A DNA stretch of 64,000 nt from Desulfofarcimen acetoxidans DSM 771 (GCF_000024205.1 NC_013216.1:3100001-3164000); one strand, 5' to 3'. Shown: positions 37,432 through 47,313, counted from the first letter of the stretch. Program-made: numbers and translations. The notes: generated by a model from the letters alone, not told the origin.

Positions 37432-38710
37432 TCAGGCAGCGCCATTTAGACCGGCAAGGCTGGCACTTATTGCATTAGCAATAATAATTCTATTGTTGCA
37501 GAGCGGCTGCTGGGGCAGCCAGGAAACAGATGAGGTAGCTTTCGTGCTCTCCATGGGTTTTGACAAAGGTGAACGGGACAACCTGATTGTAACTTTTAAT
37601 ATAGCCAATCCCAGGGCAATGACAAGTTCCGCCCCGGGGGGCGGAGCCGGCGGCAGCGGAAGCATAACCCTGGTAGGCAGTGTGGAAGCTACCGCCCCGG
37701 TCAGCGCTCTTGACCTGATGAACAGCGCTACCACCAGAAGACTGTCTCTGCTCCATACCAAAGCATATATTTTTTCAGAAGAACTGGCCAGAGACGGTCT
37801 GGCCAAATGGTTGACTCCTCTAAACCGCCTGCCGGAATTCAGGGAAACAGCCAGTGTTTATATTGTTCGTGGTAAAGCTAAGGATTTTTTAAAAAACAAT
37901 CAGCCTCTGCTGGAGATAAGTCCTTCCAAACAGTTCGAACTAATTGCACAAATATCAAATTTTAATTCCTTTTTCATGCCTACACAGTTCTATAAGTTTT
38001 ATGAAAAAACCAAAATTATCGGTACAGAATCCACTCTTCCTATAATTGGCATTCATGAGGGCGGTTTATCCTCTACAAAACCCGGCCCTACCAAGGGGGG
38101 CAACTACGAAGTCGGCCCGTACCTGGCTGGTGAAGTCCCCATAGAGGGTAAAAATATAACTCAGTTTATAGGCACAGCAATGTTTAAGAGAGATAAAATG
38201 ATCGGCACCTTAAACGGCACTGAAACAAGATCATTTTTATTGTTACTGGGACAGTTTAATAAGGCAACTATTAACTTACCGGACCCGATTGCCGGACCTG
38301 AATATTTTATAGGCTTAAAAATCAAACAGGGTCGTTCGCCGGAATATCACTCTAAAATAACCACGGAAGGCAGAGTAATAATCGATATAAATCTATTTGT
38401 AGAAGCTGATATAGCAGCAATATCCAGCGGAATAAATTATGAAAATCATAATAAAACAGGTATTTTAGAAAAAAGCCTGAATCAAATCATTGAGAAAAAA
38501 GCCAATGACCTGATAGAAAAATGCCAGGAAAATGATACTGATATTTTAGGCTTTGGCAATCATATCAAGAAGCATTTTTTGACCAGAAGAGAATGGGAAG
38601 ATTTTAACTGGCCGGAAAGGTTTAAAGATGTTGAGGTCAACATTAAGGCACATACTTCCATCCGAAGAACCGGCTTACAGATAAAAACAACCGGTTCTGG
38701 GGCAAATTAG
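37421..38710 (+). CDS. Spore germinant receptor C subunit, Ger(x)C lipoprotein
   Basis: 429 residues. The lipoprotein signal ends with lipobox LQSGC, giving lipidated Cys30, directly followed by WGSQETDEVAFVLSMGFD, the family's N-terminal signature. A glycine-rich loop (PGGGAGGSGS) is near residue 70. It anchors on the outer face of the spore inner membrane. The ribosome site AAGGGG lies in the B-subunit gene. Confidence 0.92.
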   Translation: MLNNQAAPFRPARLALIALAIIILLLQSGCWGSQETDEVAFVLSMGFDKGERDNLIVTFNIANPRAMTSSAPGGGAGGSGSITLVGSVEATAPVSALDLMNSATTRRLSLLHTKAYIFSEELARDGLAKWLTPLNRLPEFRETASVYIVRGKAKDFLKNNQPLLEISPSKQFELIAQISNFNSFFMPTQFYKFYEKTKIIGTESTLPIIGIHEGGLSSTKPGPTKGGNYEVGPYLAGEVPIEGKNITQFIGTAMFKRDKMIGTLNGTETRSFLLLLGQFNKATINLPDPIAGPEYFIGLKIKQGRSPEYHSKITTEGRVIIDINLFVEADIAAISSGINYENHNKTGILEKSLNQIIEKKANDLIEKCQENDTDILGFGNHIKKHFLTRREWEDFNWPERFKDVEVNIKAHTSIRRTGLQIKTTGSGAN

Positions 38711-38735
38711 CAATAGAGAAAAGAGTGACTCCACA

Positions 38736-38906
38736 TTGAAATGGTTAATTATGGTTTTCCCCCTCGGCATAACCTACTACACTTATACATTCGGACAGTG
38801 GGCCTGGCAAAAAGGGAACCGGAGAGGTGCTGTCGGAATCTTTGCTCTGGCAGCGCTTAACCTGGCTCTGGCGATATACGCCCTATATATCAAAAGATTT
38901 TTTTAG
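38736..38906 (+). CDS. Small two-span membrane protein of the ger operon, 56 residues
   Basis: TTG start at 38736 with GAGTGA 7 bp upstream, 26 bp after the C-subunit stop. Two hydrophobic segments (about 3-20 and 33-52) flank a basic loop QKGNRRG, and the end is KRFF. Some Bacillus ger operons encode a comparable two-span D protein that modulates the receptor. By size, topology and position this is a candidate; sequence homology was not tested. Confidence 0.6.
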   Translation: MKWLIMVFPLGITYYTYTFGQWAWQKGNRRGAVGIFALAALNLALAIYALYIKRFF

Positions 38907-39181
38907 CGGCGCACATAAAGGGGCCCCCGCCATTATTCGACGGGGGCAGGGAGATTAGGAAGGTTCTGAGGTTAAAACTATTATTTCCTGTTCAACAATT
39001 TATATACATTATTCAGGAAAAATAAATGAAAGCACCGCAATTGAAAGGGTGCTTCTACTTCAGATATATTGCTTTTATCAGGTTAGCAGAAATCAACTTC
39101 ACTAAAAAAGCAGTCTTCCCGGAATTAAAGGTTCCAACAATGGCTATAAAACCGGAGCAGCGTTAAATTCAAATTCACTGC
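38907..39181. other. Intergenic region with two hairpins
   Basis: GCCCCCG and CGGGGGC near 38928-38950 form a GC-rich stem without a T run. AAGCACC and GGGTGCTT near 39029-39052 form a second. Either may end the ger operon. No gene is seen. Confidence 0.4.
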
Positions 39182-39673
39182 TCATGGACGGGCACATTCA
39201 CTGCCTTCACCTTTTAGCATTTCCATACCATGCGGTAATGCAGGCAGAATTACTTCCAGGCACTCACGAACAGCTCTGGCACTCCCGGGCAGGTTAATAA
39301 TCAAGGTCTTACCCCTGATACCCGCAGCCGCACGGCTCAACATAGCCCGGTTAGTTTTTGTCAAACTGACAGCCCTCATCACCTCAGGAATGCCCGGAAC
39401 TATGCGTTCCACAACGTCCAGTGTGGCCTCGGGAGTCCAATCTCTGGGTGCAAACCCGGTACCACCGGTAGTAAGAATCAAGTCCACTCCCTTCAAATCG
39501 GAAAACTTAATCAAGGTTTCTTTAATCTGCTCAACTTCATCCGGAACAATTATATAGTGGGTTACCTGGGCCCCCATCCCTGTAATAATTTCCCGAATAA
39601 CTTGACCGCTTTCGTCCACTCGCTCTCCTCGAGAAGCTTTGTCACTGACTGTTACAATGCCTACTTTGATCAA
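39182..39673 (-). CDS. MogA/MoaB-type molybdenum cofactor biosynthesis protein
   Basis: 163 residues. The family signatures GIVTVSDKASRGE, LTTGGTGFAPRDWTPEA and INLPGSARAVRECLE are present. It adenylylates molybdopterin before metal insertion. The start is TTG 39673 with GAGGTG 6 bp before it; the longer ORF start has no ribosome site. A truncated dispersed repeat lies between it and moaC, and the three Moco genes are on one strand. Confidence 0.88.
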   Translation of the reverse strand: MIKVGIVTVSDKASRGERVDESGQVIREIITGMGAQVTHYIIVPDEVEQIKETLIKFSDLKGVDLILTTGGTGFAPRDWTPEATLDVVERIVPGIPEVMRAVSLTKTNRAMLSRAAAGIRGKTLIINLPGSARAVRECLEVILPALPHGMEMLKGEGSECARP

Positions 39674-39774
39674 TAATATCACCTCTTTTTTCCAATATAA
39701 TGGTGCCAAAGCATTTCCGGTTGATTTTAGCACTGCATAACTATATCTATTATAACTTATAAAGCTGAGAATTT

Positions 39775-39817
39775 ATATTAATATCTCCATCATAAGCGTA
39801 ATTTCCAACGAGTATAG
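39775..39817. repeat. Dispersed intergenic repeat, copy F (right arm only)
   Basis: CATAAGCGTAATTTCCAACGAGTATA matches the right end of copy A, with weak similarity upstream to about 39731. It lies between mogA and moaC. Confidence 0.6.
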
Positions 39818-39850
39818 AATGATTTGTCTCATTAAGGACTGCTCACACAG

Positions 39851-40351
39851 CTATAATTGTTCCTCCCATATTGATTCTTCTTCTCTTTTATATATTCCGC
39901 TTTTACCACCTGTTTTACTGACCAGGCGGATATTCTGCAAGGTCATGCCCTTATCCACAGCCTTGCACATGTCGTAGATGGTTAAAGCTGCCACACTGAC
40001 TGCTGTAAGAGCCTCCATTTCAACACCGGTTTTGCCTGTTGTACGTACACGCGCCTCTATTTCCACCCTATTCGGGTGACACAGACGAAAACCAATTCCT
40101 GAACCCGTAATCAGAATCGGGTGGGCCATTGGTATTAAATGCCCTGTCTCTTTTACAGCCATGATACCGGCAACCCTGGCCACACCCAAGACATCTCCTT
40201 TGGACATACATCCTTCTTTGATCAATTTTAATGTTTCCGGTTTCATTATTATTTCGCCTCGCGCCACTGCTTCCCTTTCGGTGTCGGCTTTGCCCCCTAC
40301 ATCCACCATACGGGCCTGTCCTCTGTCGTCAAAATGAGTCAACTGGGACAA
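39851..40351 (-). CDS. moaC: Cyclic pyranopterin monophosphate synthase
   Basis: 166 residues, standard MoaC. The sequence runs from [16 protein letters not shown] through [52 protein letters not shown] and the KSG end. It converts the MoaA product to cPMP, the first stable Moco precursor. moaA lies upstream on the same strand with a 95-bp gap. Confidence 0.95.
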   Translation of the reverse strand: MSQLTHFDDRGQARMVDVGGKADTEREAVARGEIIMKPETLKLIKEGCMSKGDVLGVARVAGIMAVKETGHLIPMAHPILITGSGIGFRLCHPNRVEIEARVRTTGKTGVEMEALTAVSVAALTIYDMCKAVDKGMTLQNIRLVSKTGGKSGIYKREEESIWEEQL

Positions 40352-40446
40352 CTTATATTCCCCCTAAACTAAGATACCAACTTACCAATATACTGGATTT
40401 ATTTGATTTAGCCTGCTCCTCATGTGATACTTCAAAAGAACAAAAG

Positions 40447-41424
40447 CTAACCGCCAATCTGAGACATAACCCTCTCGCTGTCCCGCCAGCCTTCCATTAG
40501 CTTATGCTTCTCAGGCTTTAAATTTATCGCTTTGATTAAAAGCTTCCTTAATTCCTCTCTTCCAGCTCCCTTACGCAGAGGACCTTTTAAATCTGTTTCC
40601 TTCTCTGCATACAGGCAGGAACGCAGACTGCCCATACTGGTAAGCCTCAGGCGGTTGCATTGATGACAAAAGTGATTGCTTAAAGCAGTGATAAACCCTA
40701 TAGTCCCTAAAGCACCCGGCAGTTGAAAGCTGCAAGCCGGACCGCTGCCGGTTACTTTTTTCTCCTGCATGGGACCCAAATGCTTTGTAATTACCTCCAT
40801 TACCTCTTCGTCTGAGATGTAACGCCCTGCAACCCAGGGATTCTGTGTGCCTATCGGCATCAACTCTATAAAACGCACATGCAGCGGCATTTCCAGGGTC
40901 AGGCGGGCCATATCTATTATCTCATCATCATTTATACCCCTCATGACCACTGTATTGATTTTTACCGGGGTTAAATTCAGGCGTAAGGCCGCACGAATAC
41001 CCTTCCAAACATCCTCTAAAGCACCCAAACGGGTGATTTCCCGAAAACGCTCCGGTTTAAGTGTATCAAGGCTGATATTAACTCTCTTTAATCCTGCAGC
41101 CTTAAGTTCTTCGCCGAAATCGGGAAGCAGTATTCCGTTGGTGGTAAGCGCAATATCGTCTATTGCACGGATATTAGCAATATTCTTGACCAATCCGGGC
41201 AAACCCTTGCGCACCAGGGGCTCTCCTCCGGTAAAACGGATTTTTCTTACACCTACATCTGCCGCTGCTCGAATTACCTGCTCAATCTCCTCCAGTGTCA
41301 GTATATCTTCATGCCGGGCTGCTGCCACACCGCCCGCAGGCATGCAATAAACACAACGCAAATTACACCGGTCTGTAACAGAAACTCTAAGATAATTTAT
41401 TTCCCTCTGATATCCGTCAAGCAC
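40447..41424 (-). CDS. moaA: GTP 3',8-cyclase
   Basis: 325 residues. N-terminal radical SAM cluster CNLRCVYC, FTGGEPLVRKG, and the C-terminal second cluster with CHQCNRLRLTS and a later CLYAE. It catalyses the first step of molybdopterin synthesis from GTP. It follows the sigma-54 regulator gene by 24 bp on the same strand, so Moco genes and the alcohol-dehydrogenase regulators may share transcripts. Confidence 0.95.
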   Translation of the reverse strand: MLDGYQREINYLRVSVTDRCNLRCVYCMPAGGVAAARHEDILTLEEIEQVIRAAADVGVRKIRFTGGEPLVRKGLPGLVKNIANIRAIDDIALTTNGILLPDFGEELKAAGLKRVNISLDTLKPERFREITRLGALEDVWKGIRAALRLNLTPVKINTVVMRGINDDEIIDMARLTLEMPLHVRFIELMPIGTQNPWVAGRYISDEEVMEVITKHLGPMQEKKVTGSGPACSFQLPGALGTIGFITALSNHFCHQCNRLRLTSMGSLRSCLYAEKETDLKGPLRKGAGREELRKLLIKAINLKPEKHKLMEGWRDSERVMSQIGG

Positions 41425-41448
41425 CTCATCACCTTCTTAAATTGTTCA

Positions 41449-42990
41449 TCAAACACTTAACCCGTAATCCTTTATTTTACGATATAAGGTATTACGTCCA
41501 ATCCCCAAAAGCTTGGCTGCCACACTGATATTGCCTTTGCAGCGGCTTAAAGCCCTGGCTACAGTTATTGATTCAACTTCCTGCAAATTCAAGGAGTAAT
41601 TGGCACATACCTCCTGGTCATCACACAGCTTTTTCAATTCCTCTGATAATTCCCGCAAAACAGGAAGCAATTCCGGCAAATTTTCCGTATCTGCAGACAA
41701 AATCTTAATTAGTGAAAGTGAATTTCCCAAATAACTTTTAATTTCATTTACGGGAATATTCTTAACACTGTCATCACCGTTAGCTCCGGAGTCAACGGCT
41801 AACTTCTTACCGGAGAACTTTTTAGACAGGTGTGCGGGCAATATTATTTGACCGTCACACAGAGCCATTGACTGGTCTACAGTATTTGCCAGCTCCCTGA
41901 TATTACCCGGCCAGGCATGTTCCAGCAGCAGTTCCATAGCTTCTTTAGAAAATGTCATATTTTCGCTGCCGTATTTATTTTTGAACTTATTTAAAAAATA
42001 ATTAACCAGTACCGGAATATCTTTCTTATGTTCTCTAAGAGACGGTATCAATAATCTGACTACGTCCAGCCGGTAAAAAAGATCTTCCCGAAAGGTCTTG
42101 TCCCGAACCGCTTTTTCCAAATCCACATTAGTGGCTGCAATAACCCTCACATCAGTATGGATAGGCTTTTCACCGCCTACCCGCATAAACTCGCCTGTTT
42201 CCAATACTCGCAGCAATTTTACCTGTATAGATAAACTGGCTTCCCCTATTTCATCCAAAAAAAGAGTTCCCTTGTTAGCCAGCTCAAAAATCCCCTTTCT
42301 TTGGTTGGCTGCACCTGTAAAAGAACCCTTTTCATGGCCAAAGAGTTCACTTTCCAACAAGTTTTCAGGCAATGCACCGCAATTAACCGCCACAAAAGGA
42401 TATTCTGTCCTGTTGCCTGCTTCATGGATAAAATTGGCCAGCACTTCTTTGCCGGTTCCTGTTTCACCCTGTATCAGCACATTTATATTTTTTCTGGCTA
42501 TCTTGTCCGCCATCGAAACAAGTCTTAACATGGCCGGACTGTTGCCTACTTCGTAGCCTATTCTAGCGGCAATAGGCAACCAATCAGGTTGGGTATCAGT
42601 ATCTCCCAGCATTTTCTTGCCAAATTCCAAGGCTTTTTCAATAAGCTCTTCTATTACCAAAATATCATCAAAAGGCTTTTCTATATAATCAAAGGCACCT
42701 GATTGAATAGCTTTTACCGCTGTCCTTGCAGTACTGTAGCCGGTCATAATAATTACTTCACAGTTTGGCTTTACAGACTTAATTTCCTGTAAAAGCTCAA
42801 GACCGTCAGCATCAGGAAGTTTTAAATCCACCATGGCTACATGAAAATTTCCGGTATTTATTTGTTCACGGGCCTCTTTGCCGGACAATGCAACAGTCAG
42901 ATCATATGCCTTCCTGCGCAGCAGGCGACGAAAGAAATTGCCTACATCCACCTCGTCATCAATAATCAAAATATTAATATTATTTGGCAC
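41449..42990 (-). CDS. Sigma-54-dependent response regulator (NtrC type)
   Basis: 513 residues. Receiver domain (1-120; phosphorylation aspartate in MVDLKLPDADG), AAA+ activator domain (about 155-385; Walker A GETGTGKE, loop GSFTGA where many have GAFTGA, Walker B GTLFLDEIGE) and a Fis-type HTH at the end (AAKLLGIGRNTLYRKI). It drives sigma-54 polymerase open-complex formation. The kinase gene lies 12 bp upstream. A sigma-54 promoter before the first alcohol dehydrogenase is the obvious local target. Confidence 0.93.
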   Translation of the reverse strand: MPNNINILIIDDEVDVGNFFRRLLRRKAYDLTVALSGKEAREQINTGNFHVAMVDLKLPDADGLELLQEIKSVKPNCEVIIMTGYSTARTAVKAIQSGAFDYIEKPFDDILVIEELIEKALEFGKKMLGDTDTQPDWLPIAARIGYEVGNSPAMLRLVSMADKIARKNINVLIQGETGTGKEVLANFIHEAGNRTEYPFVAVNCGALPENLLESELFGHEKGSFTGAANQRKGIFELANKGTLFLDEIGEASLSIQVKLLRVLETGEFMRVGGEKPIHTDVRVIAATNVDLEKAVRDKTFREDLFYRLDVVRLLIPSLREHKKDIPVLVNYFLNKFKNKYGSENMTFSKEAMELLLEHAWPGNIRELANTVDQSMALCDGQIILPAHLSKKFSGKKLAVDSGANGDDSVKNIPVNEIKSYLGNSLSLIKILSADTENLPELLPVLRELSEELKKLCDDQEVCANYSLNLQEVESITVARALSRCKGNISVAAKLLGIGRNTLYRKIKDYGLSV

Positions 42991-43002
42991 AGTCTCACCC
43001 CT

Positions 43003-44676
43003 CTACTCCGTATTGTTTTCTTCTACCGGCAATACCAGGGTGAATTTACTGCCCCGGCCCGTCTCACTGTCTACTTCAATTGTTCCGTTATGAGCCTGAG
43101 CTATGCCAAGACTTACAGATAAACCCAAGCCTGTTCCCTTGGACGCCTCTTTACTGGTAAAAAACGGGTTAAAGATTTTGGTCAAATTCTCCGGTAAAAT
43201 ACCGGGACCGTTATCCCGCACACTTACCATTGCCCACCTGTGTCCCAGCTCATCTTCTCGTACAGAGGTTAGAATTTCCACACATTTCTCTCGTCCCAAA
43301 TCAGTATCCAAAGCGTCACGGGCATTAAGCAAAAAGTTTATTATTACCTGCTCCAGTTGATGGGTGTTAGCAAAAACAGGGGGTATATTTTTTGCCGCAG
43401 CAAAGGTAATATCTATATTATTATTGTTGATCTGATATTTTGTCAAACTCAGTGCATGTTCCACAACATCATTAAGATTAGTTGATGTATAGGGATAGCT
43501 ATCCTGTCGTGAAAAGGACAATAGGTTTTGAATTATTTTCTTACAGCGCAGGCCACAGCTGACAATATCCTGCAGTATTTCGGAAGTGCTGTCATCCTCA
43601 TCTTTTTCATACAATTCTCTTAATAAAAGCTGAGCATTTCCTATCATCACGGTCATCGGGTTATTCAACTCGTGGGCCACTCCGGCTGCCATTTCACCTA
43701 TAGCTGCCAGTTTGGCTGACTGAACCAGTTGAGCTTTCATTTTTTCTCTCTCGGTTACATCTTTAATCTGTTGAATAACCGCATAAATCTCATTATGTTC
43801 ATTAACCACAGGGTAACAAAAAACATCTAAAATAGTACCGCTGTCCAGTTGTTTCTGGTAATAGGCCGCTTTACTGGTTCCGACAACTGTCTCCAAAAAA
43901 CAATCTTCACATTTGGCGGCCTTGCCCCAGAGCAATTCATAACATTTCTTACCCTCTATTTCAGCCGGGCTATTAACAAAATCCGTAAAATGCTCGTTGC
44001 CTCGCAATATATTATAATTCAAATCCACTAAAAAAATAGGCTCACTAACCGCGGAAAAAGTCTCTTCCCACTCACTTTTGCCACGTAAAACCTGTTTATA
44101 CAAACGGGCATTGGCTATACAAACCGCCAATTGATCTGCTAACTGAGCGGAAAAGCTCAAATCAGCTTCTGAATAATGATGCCAGACCAGATTCCCGATG
44201 ATTAAAATCCCTATTACCTTGCCCTGCACGAATAAAGGATTAACCGTCAGTGATCTTAAATCCCATTCACATAATAAGCCATCCTGCACTAAATCACAAT
44301 AAGCCTCAGGCAAATCATAAGCTCTGTTTTCACCGGTATCTATGACTTCCCATAAAACAGAGCTTGCAGGAATAGTTTTGCCCACGTATCCTGTTTTAGG
44401 TGATACCGCAGATAAAACCAACTCATCATTCTCCAATAAAGCTATGGCCAGAAAATCACATTTTATTACAGCAGGCAGTTTATCATATACCCGGTCTAAT
44501 ATATCGGTAAAGGACATATCAATGTTTATATCTTTAGCAAGCTGATTGATTATGGCTAACCTGCTGTTTTGTAATTCGATTAATTTATTGATTTCTTTTA
44601 GTTCCAGATAATAATTTAATTTAGAGGAGTTTACTCCTGTAAGGTTTTCAATCAATTTACGCTTATTTTCAAACAA
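43003..44676 (-). CDS. GAF-PAS sensor histidine kinase
   Basis: 557 residues: N-terminal helix, GAF (about 55-195), PAS (about 215-330), HisKA with VAHELNNPMTVMIG, and HATPase (N-box LLNARDAL, G1 VRDNGPGI, G2 GTGLGLSVS). No membrane span, so it senses a cytoplasmic signal. The PAS core has a Cys pair (KCEDC) that may bind a redox centre. TTG 44676 follows AGGGGG. It lies between the alcohol dehydrogenase and response regulator genes. Confidence 0.9.
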   Translation of the reverse strand: MFENKRKLIENLTGVNSSKLNYYLELKEINKLIELQNSRLAIINQLAKDINIDMSFTDILDRVYDKLPAVIKCDFLAIALLENDELVLSAVSPKTGYVGKTIPASSVLWEVIDTGENRAYDLPEAYCDLVQDGLLCEWDLRSLTVNPLFVQGKVIGILIIGNLVWHHYSEADLSFSAQLADQLAVCIANARLYKQVLRGKSEWEETFSAVSEPIFLVDLNYNILRGNEHFTDFVNSPAEIEGKKCYELLWGKAAKCEDCFLETVVGTSKAAYYQKQLDSGTILDVFCYPVVNEHNEIYAVIQQIKDVTEREKMKAQLVQSAKLAAIGEMAAGVAHELNNPMTVMIGNAQLLLRELYEKDEDDSTSEILQDIVSCGLRCKKIIQNLLSFSRQDSYPYTSTNLNDVVEHALSLTKYQINNNNIDITFAAAKNIPPVFANTHQLEQVIINFLLNARDALDTDLGREKCVEILTSVREDELGHRWAMVSVRDNGPGILPENLTKIFNPFFTSKEASKGTGLGLSVSLGIAQAHNGTIEVDSETGRGSKFTLVLPVEENNTE

Positions 44677-44689
44677 AATCCTAACCCCC

Positions 44690-45856
44690 TTACAAAGCCT
44701 TTCGAAAGATTTCTGTTAAATCTTCTTCTTCGACATCACGTGGATTTGTAATTAAACAAGCGTCATTTAGGGCGGACTTTACTAACTGAGGAATATATGA
44801 ACCATTCAAGCCCAGCGCAGTTAGATTTTTTGGTATGCCAATATCACGGGTTAAGCGCCTCACAGCATGAACTGCCCTTTCAGCCGCCGCCCAAGAACTC
44901 ATCCCGCGCACACACTCTCCAAAGGCCTCAGCGATCCTGACAAATTTATCGGTGCTGGCAATCATATTGAATTCCATTACATAAGGGAGCAGCACTGCAT
45001 TTGTTTTTCCATGGTGCAGGTCTAAAAGCCCGTCAACCTGATGGGTCATGGCATGTGTGGCTCCTAATATGGCATTAGAAAAGGCCAGTCCGGCCTGCAG
45101 GCTGGCCATAGCCATGGCAGATTTGGCTTTCAAATTTGTTCTGGAAGCAACTGAGCTGCGCAGGTTATTAGCTATAGTTTGCAGCGCTTCTATGGCATGC
45201 ACATCTGTCAAAGGTGTGGCAGCCAGGGATGTATATGCTTCTATAGCGTGGCTAAGAGCATCCATACCGGTTACAGCAGTCAATTCGGCATCCTTGGTCT
45301 GCAGCACTACCGGGTCAATTAAAGCTATATCCGGCACCAAGGATTTGGATATGATTGTCATCTTAACTTTGCGATTAGTGTCCACAATCATAGCGAACTG
45401 AGAAACCTCAGAACCTGAACCTGCCGTGGTAGGGACTACCACCATAGGCGGCAGCGGGTGAATAATCCGATTTACACCTTCATAATCATTTATCCTGCCG
45501 CCATTTGATGCTACCGCTGCCACCGCTTTAGCCACATCAATGGGGCTGCCTCCTCCCACCGCCAGAACCGCGTCACACCCGGCAAGCCGATAGGCCTCTA
45601 CACCGCTGGCTACTTCAACATCCTTGGGATTACTGGTACTATCGGAATAGCACTCGTATTCTATACCTACTTCCTTTAATGAATCTAAGGCAGTATCCAC
45701 CCAACCGGCACTGCTGACACCCTCATCGGTAACCACAAATACCTTGCGTGCACCCAGTCGAAGTACGCTGTCGCCAACCTGGCTCAAAGCACCAAGCCCG
45801 AATATAATCTCCGGAGCCACAAACTTTGTAATATGCACAACTTTATCTTCAAACAC
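44690..45856 (-). CDS. Iron-containing alcohol dehydrogenase (second copy)
   Basis: 388 residues of the group III Fe-ADH family. NAD-binding GGGSPIDVAKA, PTTAGSGSEVS, and metal ligands in GMDALSHAIEAY, THAMTHQVDGLLDLHHG. The start is GTG 45856 with AGGAGGT 7 bp upstream. It shares fold and length with the 46-kb copy but is clearly diverged. The kinase gene follows after 13 bp. Substrates are probably short alcohols or aldehydes. Confidence 0.9.
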   Translation of the reverse strand: MFEDKVVHITKFVAPEIIFGLGALSQVGDSVLRLGARKVFVVTDEGVSSAGWVDTALDSLKEVGIEYECYSDSTSNPKDVEVASGVEAYRLAGCDAVLAVGGGSPIDVAKAVAAVASNGGRINDYEGVNRIIHPLPPMVVVPTTAGSGSEVSQFAMIVDTNRKVKMTIISKSLVPDIALIDPVVLQTKDAELTAVTGMDALSHAIEAYTSLAATPLTDVHAIEALQTIANNLRSSVASRTNLKAKSAMAMASLQAGLAFSNAILGATHAMTHQVDGLLDLHHGKTNAVLLPYVMEFNMIASTDKFVRIAEAFGECVRGMSSWAAAERAVHAVRRLTRDIGIPKNLTALGLNGSYIPQLVKSALNDACLITNPRDVEEEDLTEIFRKAL

Positions 45857-45971
45857 AGCAACACCTCCTGAGCGCGTAATATGTAAAAAACAGTATTATA
45901 TTCCAAACATATAGTCATTATATCTATTATTATTATAAATATATAATTGAGAATTGTCCAATAAAGAATAA

Positions 45972-46005
45972 GAAAGGAGGCTGCTGAGTAAAGTAGCCTC
46001 CTTTC
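45972..46005 (-). terminator. Terminator after the first Fe-alcohol dehydrogenase
   Basis: GAAAGGAGGCT and AGCCTCCTTTC form an 11-bp stem with a T-rich tail on the minus strand, 40 bp past the stop. It probably separates strong expression of the first dehydrogenase from the genes that follow. Confidence 0.75.
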
Positions 46006-46044
46006 GATAGATATATTAAGTTAGCTGATGGTTTTCGCTATTTC

Positions 46045-47208
46045 TTACAGAGCGCTGCGATAGATTTCAATTACATCCTGCAGGGTGGCAATACGCGGGT
46101 TGGTGAAACTGCAAGCATCCTTCATAGCATTTTGAGCCATGGTTTCCAGATCCTTTTCCATAACACCAAGGGTTGTTAAACCGCTGGGAATTCCAACATC
46201 ACTGGAGAGTTTTGCAATAGCACTGAGAGCCTTATCAGCAGCGTCACGCACGGATAATCCGTCAACATTTTCACCCATGGCAACTGCGATATCAACAAAA
46301 CGTTCCGGGCATGCAATCAGGTTAAAACGCTCAACGTGCGGCAGCAGGATAGCATTGCAAACACCGTGCGGGAGATTATAGAAACCACCGAGCTGGTGAG
46401 CCATAGCATGCACATAACCAAGGCTGGCATTGTTAAAAGCCATACCTGCCAGGAATTCCGCATAAGCCATTTTATCTCTGGCTTCCATGTTTTGACCGTT
46501 AGCTACTGCATTGCGCAGGTTTTCAGAAATAAGTTTGATGGCCATGAGAGCTGCCGAGTCAGTAACGGGAGTAGCAATGATAGATACATAAGCTTCTACA
46601 GCGTGGGTAAGAGCATCCATACCGGTTGCGGCTGTTAAAGCAGGGGGCATGCCCACCATCATCACGGGATCGTTAATGGCTACATTAGGAGTACATCTCC
46701 AGTCAACGATAGCCATCTTGACATGACGGTCAGTATCGGTAATAATGCAGAAACGGGTCATTTCACTGGCAGTACCGGCAGTGGTGTTAATAGCAATGAA
46801 AGGAGGCATAGCTTTAGCGGACTTGTCCACGCCTTCATAATCTCTAATATTGCCACCGTTGGTAGCCACAATGCCAATACCTTTAGCACAGTCATGGGAA
46901 CTGCCGCCACCCAAGGAAATAATCATGTCGCAATTATTATCCTGGTATACTTTTAAACCGTCATGTACGTTTTTGTCAGTCGGATTAGGTTCTGAACCGT
47001 CATAAATAACAGCTTCCGCTCCGGCTTCAACTACCTGAGCCTTAATTTGCTCGGCCATGCCCATTTTATTTAATACAACATCAGTAACGATAAGAGCTTT
47101 TTTGCCGCCAAGAACTTTAACCTGGCTCTTAACTTCTTTAACTGATCCTACGCCCATCAAATTTACTGTAGGAATAAAATAACCGTAAACCTGTTCACCT
47201 AATGCCAT
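46045..47208 (-). CDS. Iron-containing alcohol dehydrogenase (first copy), sigma-54 controlled
   Basis: 387 residues, close in type to methanol/ethanol dehydrogenases of Bacillus methanolicus and Desulfotomaculum. NAD loop [26 protein letters not shown], and iron ligands in [10 protein letters not shown] and [16 protein letters not shown]. It oxidises primary alcohols with NAD. AGGAGGAG precedes the ATG. The sigma-54 promoter 90 bp upstream and the downstream two-component genes point to alcohol- or redox-dependent induction. Confidence 0.92.
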   Translation of the reverse strand: MALGEQVYGYFIPTVNLMGVGSVKEVKSQVKVLGGKKALIVTDVVLNKMGMAEQIKAQVVEAGAEAVIYDGSEPNPTDKNVHDGLKVYQDNNCDMIISLGGGSSHDCAKGIGIVATNGGNIRDYEGVDKSAKAMPPFIAINTTAGTASEMTRFCIITDTDRHVKMAIVDWRCTPNVAINDPVMMVGMPPALTAATGMDALTHAVEAYVSIIATPVTDSAALMAIKLISENLRNAVANGQNMEARDKMAYAEFLAGMAFNNASLGYVHAMAHQLGGFYNLPHGVCNAILLPHVERFNLIACPERFVDIAVAMGENVDGLSVRDAADKALSAIAKLSSDVGIPSGLTTLGVMEKDLETMAQNAMKDACSFTNPRIATLQDVIEIYRSAL

Positions 47209-47297
47209 AATAAAACTCCTCCTCTTAATATATTGTGTTTTCTTGTTTTTTTGCGCAAGAGGGATCTGGCACCCTTATTTGCTATAAACAATATAAT

Positions 47298-47313
47298 TGC
47301 AACAATTGTGCCA
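47298..47313 (-). promoter_or_regulatory. Sigma-54 (-24/-12) promoter of the first Fe-alcohol dehydrogenase
   Basis: On the minus strand TGGCACAATTGTTGCA matches the TGGCAC-N5-TTGCA consensus at every fixed base and with exact spacing. It lies about 90 bp before the start codon, and a sigma-54 activator gene is in the same cluster. Confidence 0.85.

Noticed and set aside
38928-38950. GC-rich hairpin after the ger operon as a terminator
   Set aside because: The stem is strong but no T run follows on either strand, so it is noted only as part of the intergenic entry.
47267-47283. Second sigma-54-like site TGGCACCCTTATTTGCT on the plus strand
   Set aside because: The GG-GC spacing is one base too long and no plus-strand gene follows.
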